From Actinomycetota bacterium (GTDB lineage: Bacteria > Actinomycetota > Thermoleophilia > Gaiellales > Gaiellaceae), in assembly GCA_003162055.1 (NCBI GenBank), contig PMNA01000013.1:183064-247063 (forward strand): a stretch of DNA of 64,000 bases, given 5' to 3'. A program made the position numbers and the translations under genes. Below the pieces are notes generated by a model. It was given only the letters and a program-made list of their open reading frames with translations, was not told the origin of the DNA and searched no databases. Below, in pieces: positions 28,159 through 37,843 of this stretch. How positions within the stretch are numbered: position 1 is the first letter of the stretch; each line of letters starts with the position of its first letter.

Positions 28159-29760
28159 GTGAGTACCGAGATACTGATTACCGAGTTCGTCGAGCGCGTT
28201 CGCGAACAGGCCCGCTCGCTTGAGCCAGAGGAGATCCGCCGGGCGCTCGCTTCCGAACTCCGCAATGTTGCCCGTGCATATGCACGAAACCCGGCCGACT
28301 GGTCGGCCTGGGCGAACGGAGTCGACGTGCCCGGCGACGCCTACGAGGCTCTCGTCAGCGGCGCCGATCGTCGCGACGCCGGCCAGTTCCAGACGCCCGC
28401 CTCGGCAGCCGACCTGATGGCAGCCTGGCTGTTACAAGAGCCCACCGAGCTACTTCTCGACCCCGGCGTCGGAGCGGGCCGCCTTCTCTTCCGGGCGGTT
28501 CAGCGCCCCGAGTCAAGCCCGAAGCGACTTCTTGGCCTCGACGTCGATCCGGTGTCCCTTGAAATGGCACGCGTGAACCTGCTCTTGCGCGGGATTACCA
28601 ACTGCGGGCTTCGGCAGACCAACTTCTTAGTCGGAGACCTTCATGAGCGTCCGGACGCGCTGATCTGTAACCCACCCTATTCCCGCCATCACGCGATCCC
28701 CGCCACCGAGAAGGAGGCGATCCACACCGGTTTCGAGGAACGGCTTGGGCTACGCCTCAGCCGCCTTGCGGGCCTTCACGTCCTGTTCTTGGTTCGCGCG
28801 CTTGAGATCATTGAATACGGCGGTCGTCTCGCATTCATCACCCCCGCAGAGTGGCTGGACGCGAACTACGGGCGCGCCGTCAAGCGCTTCGTACTTGACC
28901 ACGCTCAGGTCGAAGCGCTGGTGATCTGGGAGCACGACCACCTCTTCTTCGACGGCGCGCTAACCACGGCTGCGATCACCCTTCTGCGGGCTGGGGCGCC
29001 CAGCTCCGGGCCGACTCGTGTGGTTCGTCTTCCGCGGCGCCAGCTCGCGGTTGAGGAGGTGATCGCTGCGATTGCCGGTGAGAACACGAGACTTCGCGTC
29101 GACGACGTCGAGCTTTCCGCCGAGGCCAAGTGGAGCCGGCCGGCTAGGCGGCGCACGCCCCGCGGTACACCGCTGAAGGACCTCGCGCGGGTGCGCCGCG
29201 GGATTGCCACCGGCTGTAACCGCTTCTTCGTTGTCTCCGAAGCTTCTCGTCGTAAGAATCGACTTAATCTTTCCCACGTACGCCCCTGTATCGCTACGCC
29301 GCGTCTTATATTGGGAGACGAACTGGCGGTTCATGCCCTCGAGTGCCTTCCGGACGACGTTCCTCGCTGGGTACTCGATTGTCGGGATCCGAACGCAGAA
29401 AGGGTCGGCCCCCTCGGGAGGTATTTGCGCTGGGGCAAGGAGACTTTCGGGGCACATACCGGTTATCTCGCGTCCCGGCGCGATCCCTGGTACGCCCTCG
29501 AGCGTCGAGAAGCGTCCCCGATCCTCTTCACTTACATGAATCGCCAGCATCCGCGCTTTATCCGGAATCGCGCCGGAGCCATACCACTCAACACGTTTCT
29601 CATCGTCGAACCGCACGACGGCGTCGATGCGGACAAGCTGTGGTGGGCCCTTAACAGCGCTCACGTCATGCGGCAGCTTGCAGGCGCGCGGCGCAATTAC
29701 GGCGGCGGTCTCTGGAAACTTGAACCACGGGAACTCGGTAATCTCAAAGTCCGGCTGTAG
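28159..29760 (+). CDS. N6-adenine DNA methyltransferase of the XamI-like R-M system
   Basis: 'LLDPGVGAGRLL' motif I-like, 'ALICNPPYSRHH' (NPPY), 'IEYGGRLAFITPAEWLDANYG'; adjacent to the REase gene. Confidence 0.9.
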   Translation: MSTEILITEFVERVREQARSLEPEEIRRALASELRNVARAYARNPADWSAWANGVDVPGDAYEALVSGADRRDAGQFQTPASAADLMAAWLLQEPTELLLDPGVGAGRLLFRAVQRPESSPKRLLGLDVDPVSLEMARVNLLLRGITNCGLRQTNFLVGDLHERPDALICNPPYSRHHAIPATEKEAIHTGFEERLGLRLSRLAGLHVLFLVRALEIIEYGGRLAFITPAEWLDANYGRAVKRFVLDHAQVEALVIWEHDHLFFDGALTTAAITLLRAGAPSSGPTRVVRLPRRQLAVEEVIAAIAGENTRLRVDDVELSAEAKWSRPARRRTPRGTPLKDLARVRRGIATGCNRFFVVSEASRRKNRLNLSHVRPCIATPRLILGDELAVHALECLPDDVPRWVLDCRDPNAERVGPLGRYLRWGKETFGAHTGYLASRRDPWYALERREASPILFTYMNRQHPRFIRNRAGAIPLNTFLIVEPHDGVDADKLWWALNSAHVMRQLAGARRNYGGGLWKLEPRELGNLKVRL

Positions 29761-29809
29761 TACCTGCCGCTGAGCGAGGGACGGGGCCCCGCATGGCGAA
29801 GATACTGGC

Positions 29810-30760
29810 GTGCCACGCCCGCCTGATTCCTGGACAGAGAAGGAGCTGGAGGGAGACGCCGCGGAGGCGCGGCGTCGTTTCGTGCTTGAACGGCGCTCGG
29901 CTCTTGCTCGCGAGCAGAAGACCTACGCACAGTGGCTTGTCGAGTACACATCGGCCGTTCGTCGCCTGCTTGGAGCCAGCAACGATCTTCGCGATCTCGT
30001 AGCGTCAGCGCTGACCGAGCGAGAGCTTCTCAATCTCGCTCGCTATCTCGCCGTCCCGCCAATCAGCCTAGACGACCTCGATACGCTGACCGATGCGTGC
30101 TTTGGTCTCTGGGTCGGGCAAAAGACCGAGCGCGGAACTCGCCCGACGGACGAGGAGTTTGCCTCTGCGGCGGAACTCATCTCCGAACGTATTGACCACG
30201 GACGGGCGCCGTGGCTCGCCCTGGGACGATCTCCGACGGAGATCGAACGCGAGAACTTCGCCAATTGGATGGCGTCAATCCCGGCAATGAATAGGCTAAC
30301 GACGATACGACGCGGCGAGCGTTCGCGCCAGCAGGAGGACCTGACGCGCGCTGCGGCCAAGGCAGCCGGATACCGGCCGGCCATATCACCCGGCACGCTG
30401 ACGGATCCGGTCAAAGACATGTACCCGGGCACTTACTCGCAAAAGAGTCGCCGCTTGCTCGGTACCAATATGGACGTGCCAATCCGGCTCAAAGCGAATC
30501 ACGCGACCGGCCAAGTCTTCATCGCGGTCGAGTGCAAAGTCTCGAACAGCTCGCTCAACAGCCGAAAACGGCTTCTTGAGATTAGAAGCAAGCGAGAAAC
30601 TTGGGACTCATCGGGGCTTCCGCACAGATTCAGAACTGCAGCCGTCCTTACCGGTGTTTTCGACGTCGGTCGCCTAATCGAGACCCAGGACACTGGCGTC
30701 CTGATCTTCTGGGAGCACCGACTCCAAGACTTGACTGAGTTTCTTCAAGCGAGAGCTTGA
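29810..30760 (+). CDS. XamI-family type II restriction endonuclease (GTG start)
   Basis: 'KSRRLLGTNMDVPIRLKANHATGQVFIAVECKVSNSSLNSRKRLLEIRSKRETW...TAAVLTGVFDVGRLIETQDTGVLIFWEHRL'. Confidence 0.88.
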   Translation: MPRPPDSWTEKELEGDAAEARRRFVLERRSALAREQKTYAQWLVEYTSAVRRLLGASNDLRDLVASALTERELLNLARYLAVPPISLDDLDTLTDACFGLWVGQKTERGTRPTDEEFASAAELISERIDHGRAPWLALGRSPTEIERENFANWMASIPAMNRLTTIRRGERSRQQEDLTRAAAKAAGYRPAISPGTLTDPVKDMYPGTYSQKSRRLLGTNMDVPIRLKANHATGQVFIAVECKVSNSSLNSRKRLLEIRSKRETWDSSGLPHRFRTAAVLTGVFDVGRLIETQDTGVLIFWEHRLQDLTEFLQARA

Positions 30761-30905
30761 CTCATCTCGCGGGTGCTCGCGCTAAAGCTCATCAGCTTGT
30801 ACTGTCATCCGTAATGTGGTCCGGTCGGCGATCGCCCGTCGCGGAGGGCGTGCCCATCGGGCGCGATATGCACATTCGGTCTAGTCAGTAGACAGCGAAG
30901 ACCCT

Positions 30906-30919
30906 TATGTCATAACATA
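30906..30919. promoter_or_regulatory. Imperfect palindrome, candidate RHH operator
   Basis: TATGTCATAACATA, 6 of 7 symmetric pairs match; 51 bp upstream of the RHH gene's ATG. Confidence 0.35.
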
Positions 30920-30969
30920 CTGCGCGTTTATCCGTCCACGAGTTGACATATCTGGTATATTGTTGGCGA

Positions 30970-32049
30970 ATGGTACCCGAGCCCACCAACAAGACCACCC
31001 GAACGCATCCAAACGGACAGCCACTGCGGCTCGTAAAGGCCTGGCTTCCGGTAGATCTTGTTCGACGCCTCGACCGAACCATCCTCGACTCCAACGGGGC
31101 CTACGCCGACCGCACCGAGTTCTTGATCGAGGCCATCAACGATCGCCTCGACGAGGATGCCAACGTTGAGAGCGCGGCCGATATCTCTGACCCCCGAGCA
31201 AACAAAGCGCAAGCGACCCCCATCGCCCACGAGACCTACGAGGTCGCCAACGGGCGGCTGACCGACGCGGAGGTGGAGAGCGTCCAGTTTGGAGATTGGC
31301 TAGACGCCGACTCTGAGCCTCCCACTTTGCCCACAGCCGAGGGCCCAGCCTTCAACTTCGGCCTCCACAATCGCGATCTGCCCACACTCTGGGCCTTTGA
31401 CTGGCTCTGCCGCCTGGTGTTGCGGCTTGGAGAGCCGATAGCCTGGGCGGAGTTCGAGGCTGAGATTCTGCCTCGCGCGTGGGCCATGGGTCGCGTCCTT
31501 CGCCAACGTGACCTAAGCGGCGATCACCCGATCAAGCTCGTCGCGGGCTTCCCGACCAACCTCAAGAAGCGGGAGGCTACAGAGCGCCGCTTCATGGCCC
31601 ACTTCGTGACGGCTTTGAGTGGCAGCGGCCCGACCGGTCCGTTGTTCGTCTTTCGCATGATCGGGAGCGAGAAGACGCGTGACGAGTTGCGTCTCGCTCC
31701 GTCTTTAAGCGGTCTTGAAGTCTTTAAAGCGTTGATTGGCGCCGACTTGAGCACGTTTACGCCTTTTCCGCAGGAGGCCTGGCTGGTCTTTGCGTCTCAT
31801 CTTCGAGGGCGTGCGCCAGAAGAGCTACAAGGCTGGTTGCGGGTCATGGGCTTGGTAGCCGAGCAACCGACTCGCGACGAACTAGTCAAGCGGTGCGACT
31901 GGTGGTCAGGTAGCGCCGCCGACACGAACACAATGAGCTACGTGGCTCGGGGTCGTGAATGGGGCCTAGTTGAGCCCAAGCTTGATAGCGGTCGCTATCG
32001 GCTCACGGCCTTTGGGCAAGAGATCGTCCAAGGAGAGGAGAAATCGTGA
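30970..32049 (+). CDS. Ribbon-helix-helix N-terminus with long C-terminal region; partner of the GHKL ATPase
   Basis: 'LRLVKAWLPVDLVRRLDRTILDSNGAYADRTEFLIEAINDRL' reads as an RHH fold; stop overlaps the next GTG start. Confidence 0.75.
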   Translation: MVPEPTNKTTRTHPNGQPLRLVKAWLPVDLVRRLDRTILDSNGAYADRTEFLIEAINDRLDEDANVESAADISDPRANKAQATPIAHETYEVANGRLTDAEVESVQFGDWLDADSEPPTLPTAEGPAFNFGLHNRDLPTLWAFDWLCRLVLRLGEPIAWAEFEAEILPRAWAMGRVLRQRDLSGDHPIKLVAGFPTNLKKREATERRFMAHFVTALSGSGPTGPLFVFRMIGSEKTRDELRLAPSLSGLEVFKALIGADLSTFTPFPQEAWLVFASHLRGRAPEELQGWLRVMGLVAEQPTRDELVKRCDWWSGSAADTNTMSYVARGREWGLVEPKLDSGRYRLTAFGQEIVQGEEKS

Positions 32050-34493
32050 TGGATCCGCTGATCGCCACGGCGCTCAACGCACGCACTCGCGCCGACGTCG
32101 ATCGGCTCGAAGCCGAACTGGTCAAGCACTTCGGCCGGAAACAGTCTCGGTATCTCGGCGACAACGAGGCCAACTGGTCGTCAGTAGCCAGCGGCGTTGA
32201 CCCCCGGGCAGTCATTTTCGAGCGCGTCACCAACATGTGGGACGCCGTAATCGAAGCCGAGGCGCTGCGATGCGGGAAGACCTCATTCCCCGATCCGGCC
32301 GCTGCGGCTCGAGACCTACTCAGCGTGCCCAAGGGGGGCCTGACCGAGTTAGCACTAGGTGAGAGGCGTACGCTCGCTGAGCGGTGCGTCTTTTCGCTGC
32401 TTGACTCAAGCGACTCGGTTCGCCGCCCTACGATCGCCAGTCGTGATAAGGGCATCGGCCTGACGACAATCGAGGTGCCGCGAACCATTCTCTCCCTTGA
32501 GCGCAGCAACAAGCTACGTAAGCCGTACCTTCACGGGGTCTTCGGCAAGGGTGGATCGGTGGCATGCCTGTTCAGCGAGGCCACAATCATCGTGACCCGG
32601 AAGCAACCCGATCTGCTGATGGAGGGCGAGGAAGATCGCGTAACCCTTGCTGTCGTTCGCCAGAGCGACGCCGATGATGTGGGTCTACCTTTCTTCCGGT
32701 ATTTGGTTGGTCCAGATCCGAGGGACGTCGACGGCCTCCCCTACTCAGTCCTGGCCAGTGAGGCGTCGGAGTTCGAGCCGGGTACCTTGGTCATGGAGAT
32801 CGGCTACCAAGCGGAGAAGATGGGTCGCCAGCAGTGGCAGTACGAGGAGTCGATCTACGCTTTTGCTGAGACATTACTGTTCCGCCCCACGATTCCCTAT
32901 GCCCTATTTGATCAGCGCAGCGATGTGGCGAACGTACGGCCAAAGGATCGCCGCGATAAGCCGGAGATCATCATGGGCCTTGGTCAGCGGCTCGATGCGA
33001 CAGAAGCTGGTAATCGCGGACTGATCGCGTCTAGTCGGCCGGCCACACTAAACGTCCCGAGTGTCGGCGATCTCAAAGTCCGCTGGTGGCTGTTCGAAAA
33101 CGGCGATCATGTGCGCCGTCGTGCCGCGAAAGGCAACGTCGCACTCTTCGTCGCCAACGGCCAGGTCCATCATTCATGGGATAGGGCGAGATTCCGTGAC
33201 TTAGTCGATCACCGCTATCGTCGGGTCTCCGAGCGCATCATTGTGGAGATCGATACGGCCCAGGTCCCACAAAAGACCCGGGTTCGCATCTTCTCCTCGT
33301 TTCGCGACACGCTCTTGAAAAGCCCTGAGGCTGTAGCGATTGAGGATGCGATTGCGGATTGGCTGAGTAAGGAGGGGGACCTGGACGAGGCCGAATCGAA
33401 GTTCACGCGCGAGGCCTTACGTACGGCTGGAACTCGGGTCAGCGCAGCCCTCCGGAGGAATCTGAACCGGGCCCTTAAGTCCAAGATCCCCGGCCTCGTC
33501 GCTGCCGGGCCCGGCGGTCGTAGCGGGGGCGGGACCACCAAGCCGCCGAAACCTCGGCCCAAGGAGGACTTACTCCCCGAGCCGACGATGCTCACCGGGC
33601 CCGAGGCACTTGAGATCGTTCCCGGTGAACGAAAGTCCTTCTATCTAGTCTGTAATGCCGTCGATGGCTTTGTACCCGACGTCGGCGAGCTGGTAATCAC
33701 TGCCGAACAGGGCGCGCCGGAGTTCAGCTACGGCATTGGTGACCTACGCCAAGGCCGCGTGCACATAAGCCTGCTCGCGCCCGAGGATGCATCGCTTGGT
33801 ACTTATGAGCTGCGAGCCGCACTCTCCTGGATGAAGAGAGCTGGCGGCTTTACGACCCTAGGCTGGCCCATCAAGGTCAAGCTCGTCAAGGAACACGCCG
33901 TAAGGAAGGCGGACGGCGGAAAGAAGAAGCGGCAACGTGGAGAAGGAGGCGATGTCGCTCTAGTCTGGGACAGGCCGAACGAGAACAACGAATGGGGTGA
34001 GGATGTAGTAGGTGAACTGCAGGAGATGAAAGGCGACGATCTGGCGAAGCTCCGACCCGAGGAGTACGCGGACCTCGATGGGATGCAGGAGAAGGTCGCA
34101 ACCATCGTCCTGAATGAGGAGTTCCCAGGCCTCAAGAGCTACTTGGGCGCAGGTGCCCACCAGATCGGTGATGCGTGGATTACAGCCCGGAAGGAGCGTT
34201 ACGCACTGGCGGTTGGCGTGACAGTTGCTCGTCTGACGCTCCAAGAAGACGAGTTGCGGCGCAAGCACACTGACTGGGAACGGCAGCACAACGGTCGGGA
34301 AGAGCCGCCCAGGCCAATGGACGAAAAACAGATGGTAAGAGCCCTGCAGCAACACGCAGCCGGGGTTCTGGTGGTCTTGCCTAGCGGGGAACAGCTCTGG
34401 GATGAGCCGAGCAGCGACGTCGCCGAGTCGGACGGTCATGCGGTAGCCGCCTCGGTCACGCTATCGGGCGAACCGGCCGGGCCGGGCGAGTAG
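32046..34493 (+). CDS. GHKL (HSP90/MutL-like) ATPase protein, 815 aa
   Basis: N-box 'FERVTNMWDAVIEAEA', G1 'SRDKGIGLTTIEV', G2 'HGVFGKGGSVACL'. Confidence 0.8.
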   Translation: MMDPLIATALNARTRADVDRLEAELVKHFGRKQSRYLGDNEANWSSVASGVDPRAVIFERVTNMWDAVIEAEALRCGKTSFPDPAAAARDLLSVPKGGLTELALGERRTLAERCVFSLLDSSDSVRRPTIASRDKGIGLTTIEVPRTILSLERSNKLRKPYLHGVFGKGGSVACLFSEATIIVTRKQPDLLMEGEEDRVTLAVVRQSDADDVGLPFFRYLVGPDPRDVDGLPYSVLASEASEFEPGTLVMEIGYQAEKMGRQQWQYEESIYAFAETLLFRPTIPYALFDQRSDVANVRPKDRRDKPEIIMGLGQRLDATEAGNRGLIASSRPATLNVPSVGDLKVRWWLFENGDHVRRRAAKGNVALFVANGQVHHSWDRARFRDLVDHRYRRVSERIIVEIDTAQVPQKTRVRIFSSFRDTLLKSPEAVAIEDAIADWLSKEGDLDEAESKFTREALRTAGTRVSAALRRNLNRALKSKIPGLVAAGPGGRSGGGTTKPPKPRPKEDLLPEPTMLTGPEALEIVPGERKSFYLVCNAVDGFVPDVGELVITAEQGAPEFSYGIGDLRQGRVHISLLAPEDASLGTYELRAALSWMKRAGGFTTLGWPIKVKLVKEHAVRKADGGKKKRQRGEGGDVALVWDRPNENNEWGEDVVGELQEMKGDDLAKLRPEEYADLDGMQEKVATIVLNEEFPGLKSYLGAGAHQIGDAWITARKERYALAVGVTVARLTLQEDELRRKHTDWERQHNGREEPPRPMDEKQMVRALQQHAAGVLVVLPSGEQLWDEPSSDVAESDGHAVAASVTLSGEPAGPGE

Positions 34494-34565
34494 CGATCAT
34501 CCTGGTTCAAGCCAGTGCGTGGGCAGTGAATTCCGCCTAGCCCGTAGCGAGGCCTCGCTCGCGTC

Positions 34566-34820
34566 CTAACGCAGCACAAGACGGCCACGTACCGGTTTCA
34601 CTCGAATCTCGCCGATGCGGCCTTCTAGGGCGAAGCTTGACGCGTAGATGTGATCGGGCGCGAGCCTGTGCTGCTCTCGGAGCCTGTCCAAGACCACTGT
34701 AGGCCAGTGCTCCTCGGAGTCGCGCAGGGACTTCTGCGTCGCTTCGAATAGGGCTTGGACCTTTTCATGGAGCGCTACTGCAAGTTCGCGGCCAGATCTG
34801 CCCAACTCGGCGTCGTCCAA
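34566..34820 (-). CDS. Short paralog of the C-terminus of 26509..27255
   Basis: Shared 'EHWPT-VL-LRE....HI-ASS-LEG-IGE--V-P-RGR-VLR' pattern; possibly a truncated gene. Confidence 0.45.
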   Translation of the reverse strand: MDDAELGRSGRELAVALHEKVQALFEATQKSLRDSEEHWPTVVLDRLREQHRLAPDHIYASSFALEGRIGEIRVKPVRGRLVLR

Positions 34821-35131
34821 GGTGGTTCGACGAGAACGATGCTGAGGAGCGGCTCGAACGCCGGCTCATCTTCGATGACGGAGCGCATAGCGGCCTCGGC
34901 TGCAGCCCGTGTGGCGAAGACGTCGATAGCGAAGTTAGAGTCAGAGGAGGTGAGGGCGTAGAAAATCATGTCGTCCATGATGCCGCTATGAAAGAATCGT
35001 TTGACGAATACACGAGCAAGGTCTCCGACTACATACGGGGCTGCCTGATGTGCGAGATCAACGGCGAGTACTTCGCGCCGGCTGGAGAAGGACTCGGAGC
35101 CATCATCAGTGTGCTCACCACGAACGAGCAC
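34775..35131 (-). CDS. Hypothetical protein, intact relative of the 27.6-kb remnant
   Basis: 'ALTSSDSNFAIDVFATRAAAEAAMRSVIEDEPAFEPLLSIVLVEPPW'; the 5' part overlaps the divergent 34988 ORF, so the start may be the internal Met near 34.97 kb. Confidence 0.45.
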   Translation of the reverse strand: MLVRGEHTDDGSESFSSRREVLAVDLAHQAAPYVVGDLARVFVKRFFHSGIMDDMIFYALTSSDSNFAIDVFATRAAAEAAMRSVIEDEPAFEPLLSIVLVEPPWTTPSWADLAANLQ

Positions 35132-35497
35132 GCTGGACTGATTAAGTCGATTAGAGAAATCAACTCAACCGCTGGGCCTTTCCCGAGGAATGCTTCATGG
35201 CAGGGTCCTTGGTATAGAGACGCATCCTCCCTATTTGGCCTTGATGTTGAGCTAGACGCGAAACCCGAGCTTAGGTTGCTTATCGAGATCGACACCGAGA
35301 CTCCACCGAAACACGTTCGTCTACTTAGGGTTGCGAGTTCGCTCAGACTCCGCTTTCTTAGCTCTGAGTCTGGCGACGACATTTCTGCGCTTCCAACGCT
35401 CACGACCCTGAATATCCCCATAAAGCCAACAGATGCGTTCGAGGTACTTCGGCAGCTCGAAAGCTGGCTCTTCGCGGGACAGGTCAGATCGAATTGA
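34988..35497 (+). CDS. Hypothetical protein
   Basis: 169-aa ORF with normal composition. Confidence 0.6.
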   Translation: MKESFDEYTSKVSDYIRGCLMCEINGEYFAPAGEGLGAIISVLTTNEHAGLIKSIREINSTAGPFPRNASWQGPWYRDASSLFGLDVELDAKPELRLLIEIDTETPPKHVRLLRVASSLRLRFLSSESGDDISALPTLTTLNIPIKPTDAFEVLRQLESWLFAGQVRSN

Positions 35498-35700
35498 TAC
35501 CTCAGAGAGGGCTAAGGACGACACAGATGAGAGCAACGAGGTGCGCGGCTTGGTCGACCGCTCAACAGCCTTAGTTAGGGTGGAACGATGAACGTCGATC
35601 ACAAAGCGAGTGTAGGTTGCGCACGATTACGCCCCAAGAAGTTCGCTGACCACTCCTCATTTGTGTACATGGCAAGACGATTTCGTGCCATAGGTCTTTT

Positions 35701-36375
35701 GTGGCCCCAACCTCGGCCGTCGACATTATCGCCGTTGCCTTCGTTGCTCTCTTACCGGTAGAGCAGGAGGAGGCGTTCGCGCGCATTAGTGACACACGTC
35801 TGAAGAGGATCGCCGGCGAAGAGGGGGAGACCGCGAGGTATATACGGTCGCTTCGCCGGGTTGCCGAGCGCGTTGGTGGGGATCTCACCCCCGATACCTA
35901 TAAGTCCGCTCGACGCGAGCTGGTCTCCGCCGGCGAGGACATCCTCGACCTCAACGCCGTCATCCGTTACTTCCACACCTGGAGAGCGGCAAAGGAAGCC
36001 GTCGGACTCTCGGAGACAACCACGCCTCTGAAGATCGAAGCCCGCTTTCGCTCAAGATTGATAGGCAAGGTCCAGACGTATCGCGAGGAGGTGCTACGCG
36101 ACGCTCTCGAAAAGTGCGTCGCGGCCCTAGGGCACGTGCCGTTGGTGGTCGAGTACGCTCACTGGCGCCATCGCGAGATCGAGCTGGCGAAAGCTCGCGG
36201 GAAAGACCTGTGGCTTCCGAGCGACTCTCCCTACAGGCGTCGCTGGGGCGACTGGGATAGCGCTCTTCAGCACTTCGGTTACGACGATGAAGCTCGTCTT
36301 AAGCGCTTCGAGCCGGGCCGCGCACGGGCTGCGGAAGCGATAGAGCCGTACAAGTACCGGTCTTCAGAGCACTGA
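35701..36375 (+). CDS. Hypothetical protein with homing-endonuclease-associated-repeat-like segment
   Basis: 'LRDALEKCVAALGHVPLVVEYAHWRHREIELAKARGKDLWLPSDSPYRRRWGDWDSALQHFGY'. Confidence 0.6.
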   Translation: MAPTSAVDIIAVAFVALLPVEQEEAFARISDTRLKRIAGEEGETARYIRSLRRVAERVGGDLTPDTYKSARRELVSAGEDILDLNAVIRYFHTWRAAKEAVGLSETTTPLKIEARFRSRLIGKVQTYREEVLRDALEKCVAALGHVPLVVEYAHWRHREIELAKARGKDLWLPSDSPYRRRWGDWDSALQHFGYDDEARLKRFEPGRARAAEAIEPYKYRSSEH

Positions 36376-36450
36376 GATCGCTACCCGCCGCCTCCGGGCG
36401 AAAACCTGCCGCCTACGCACCGGGTAAAACCGCGGCATAGTAGTGGCGAC

Positions 36451-37233
36451 ATGGAGAGCGCTTACCTCATCGAAGGCCGCTTCTACGGGTATCGCGAGAA
36501 CCCACGTCGAACGGATTCACCGCTTCTGAAGGTCAAGCTCGTGGCCAAAGTCGGGCGTCGCGGCCACGTCAAGGTGCGCTACGAGGACGGGCCACATCCG
36601 GGCCTCGAGGAATACGTCAAGACGCGCCAGATAGTCGTTCCGTGGAGTGACCGTAGAGTCTTCCTTCGCGACGAAGAGCAATTTGAACGCCTCCACGAGC
36701 ACGCCAAGGGTGTGCGAGGCGGCGCCATCGTCGACGCCATAAGGAGAATCCTCGAATCAAGTGGTGAGCCAAGCGCTGGCGCTGAGGTTGGCGGGCTCTC
36801 GATGCCCCTCGACGAGGTCGAAAACATCACGATGCGAGCTGGCCTTGAAGGGCCACCCGAGAAGCTCCATCCGCTCGGCTTCGTCGATCGCCAAGGCGAC
36901 GTTCATCTTCCCCTCGAGGGAGCTGAACGCCTGGCTCGCGCCTTCGCGGCAGCTGAACCTCAGACCGTCCTGATGTACATCGAGGACTTCGAGGAGCAGT
37001 ACCGAGCGAAAGGTTACGCCCAGGGCGAGCGCTACTACCACGATCTCTTGCGCCAATATCAACCGGGCTTCGCGCTAGCGCGTCAGTGGGCTGGGTTTGA
37101 GCGCGAGGTTGAGGAACTTCAGAAAGAGATCGGTCGGCTTCGAGGGCTCGTCTCGATGGCCGCCTACGACCTCGAAGCGGCTGGGGCAGATAACAAGGCT
37201 CGTAGGCTACGGCGCGCTCTCGATGGCCGCTAG
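36451..37233 (+). CDS. Hypothetical protein
   Basis: 260-aa ORF; 'YLIEGRFYGYRENPRRTDSPLLKVKLVAKVGRRGHVKVRYEDGPHPGLEEYVKTRQIVVPW'. Confidence 0.65.
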   Translation: MESAYLIEGRFYGYRENPRRTDSPLLKVKLVAKVGRRGHVKVRYEDGPHPGLEEYVKTRQIVVPWSDRRVFLRDEEQFERLHEHAKGVRGGAIVDAIRRILESSGEPSAGAEVGGLSMPLDEVENITMRAGLEGPPEKLHPLGFVDRQGDVHLPLEGAERLARAFAAAEPQTVLMYIEDFEEQYRAKGYAQGERYYHDLLRQYQPGFALARQWAGFEREVEELQKEIGRLRGLVSMAAYDLEAAGADNKARRLRRALDGR

Positions 37234-37329
37234 GAACACGCGGAGGGACTTGACGCGGTACCTGTAGCGGCCCTTCGTGAAGAAGAGCCGCTACAGGGCT
37301 GGGCCGCAAATAGCGCGACCGTTTGCGGA

Positions 37330-37470
37330 CTATCTGCGGTGTCGGTCTGTGTAGTGGTAAGTGTACGGAGGACGCTTGCGCCGCTTGACGTACGGGGTCT
37401 CTGAAGACGCCGCTGAAATGGCCGCATCCCAGAGAGCGGAGAAGTTGGGTTTCTTCTTTTTCTCGGTCAT
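37330..37470 (-). CDS. Possible 46-aa basic small protein (below the ORF-track cut-off)
   Basis: 'MTEKKKKPNFSALWDAAISAASSETPYVKRRKRPPYTYHYTDRHRR'. Confidence 0.3.
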   Translation of the reverse strand: MTEKKKKPNFSALWDAAISAASSETPYVKRRKRPPYTYHYTDRHRR

Positions 37471-37633
37471 GGCGTGATAGGTAGCGCACGGAATAGGTGC
37501 CATGGTTGTCGATTAACTAAGTGTCGATAATGATTCGTCTGCCCAGCGCCTTTCAGAGATATGAGCCCAAGACGATGAATGAGCGGATGCGAGAATCCCG
37601 GTTAATATGCATACGAGACGATAGTGTTAAGAC

Positions 37634-37843
37634 ATGTTGCGCCAGGGTGGGAGAAACGGAGCCAGTAGATTATCGATTGAAGCAGTTGCTTATTACATAG
37701 TCTGTTGTATCACCGCGTTAGGTGGGGTAGTACTCCTTCTTCTATACTCAGGAGCAAATAGAGACGTCGGCCTCATCCTCCTCGGACAGGCGACCTTCGG
37801 CTATTTCTTAGGCACCGCGTTTATCCGATTGTGGGAACATTAA
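37634..37843 (+). CDS. Small 2-TM protein
   Basis: 'AVAYYIVCCITALGGVVLLLLYSGANRDVGLILLGQATFGYFLG'. Confidence 0.45.
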   Translation: MLRQGGRNGASRLSIEAVAYYIVCCITALGGVVLLLLYSGANRDVGLILLGQATFGYFLGTAFIRLWEH

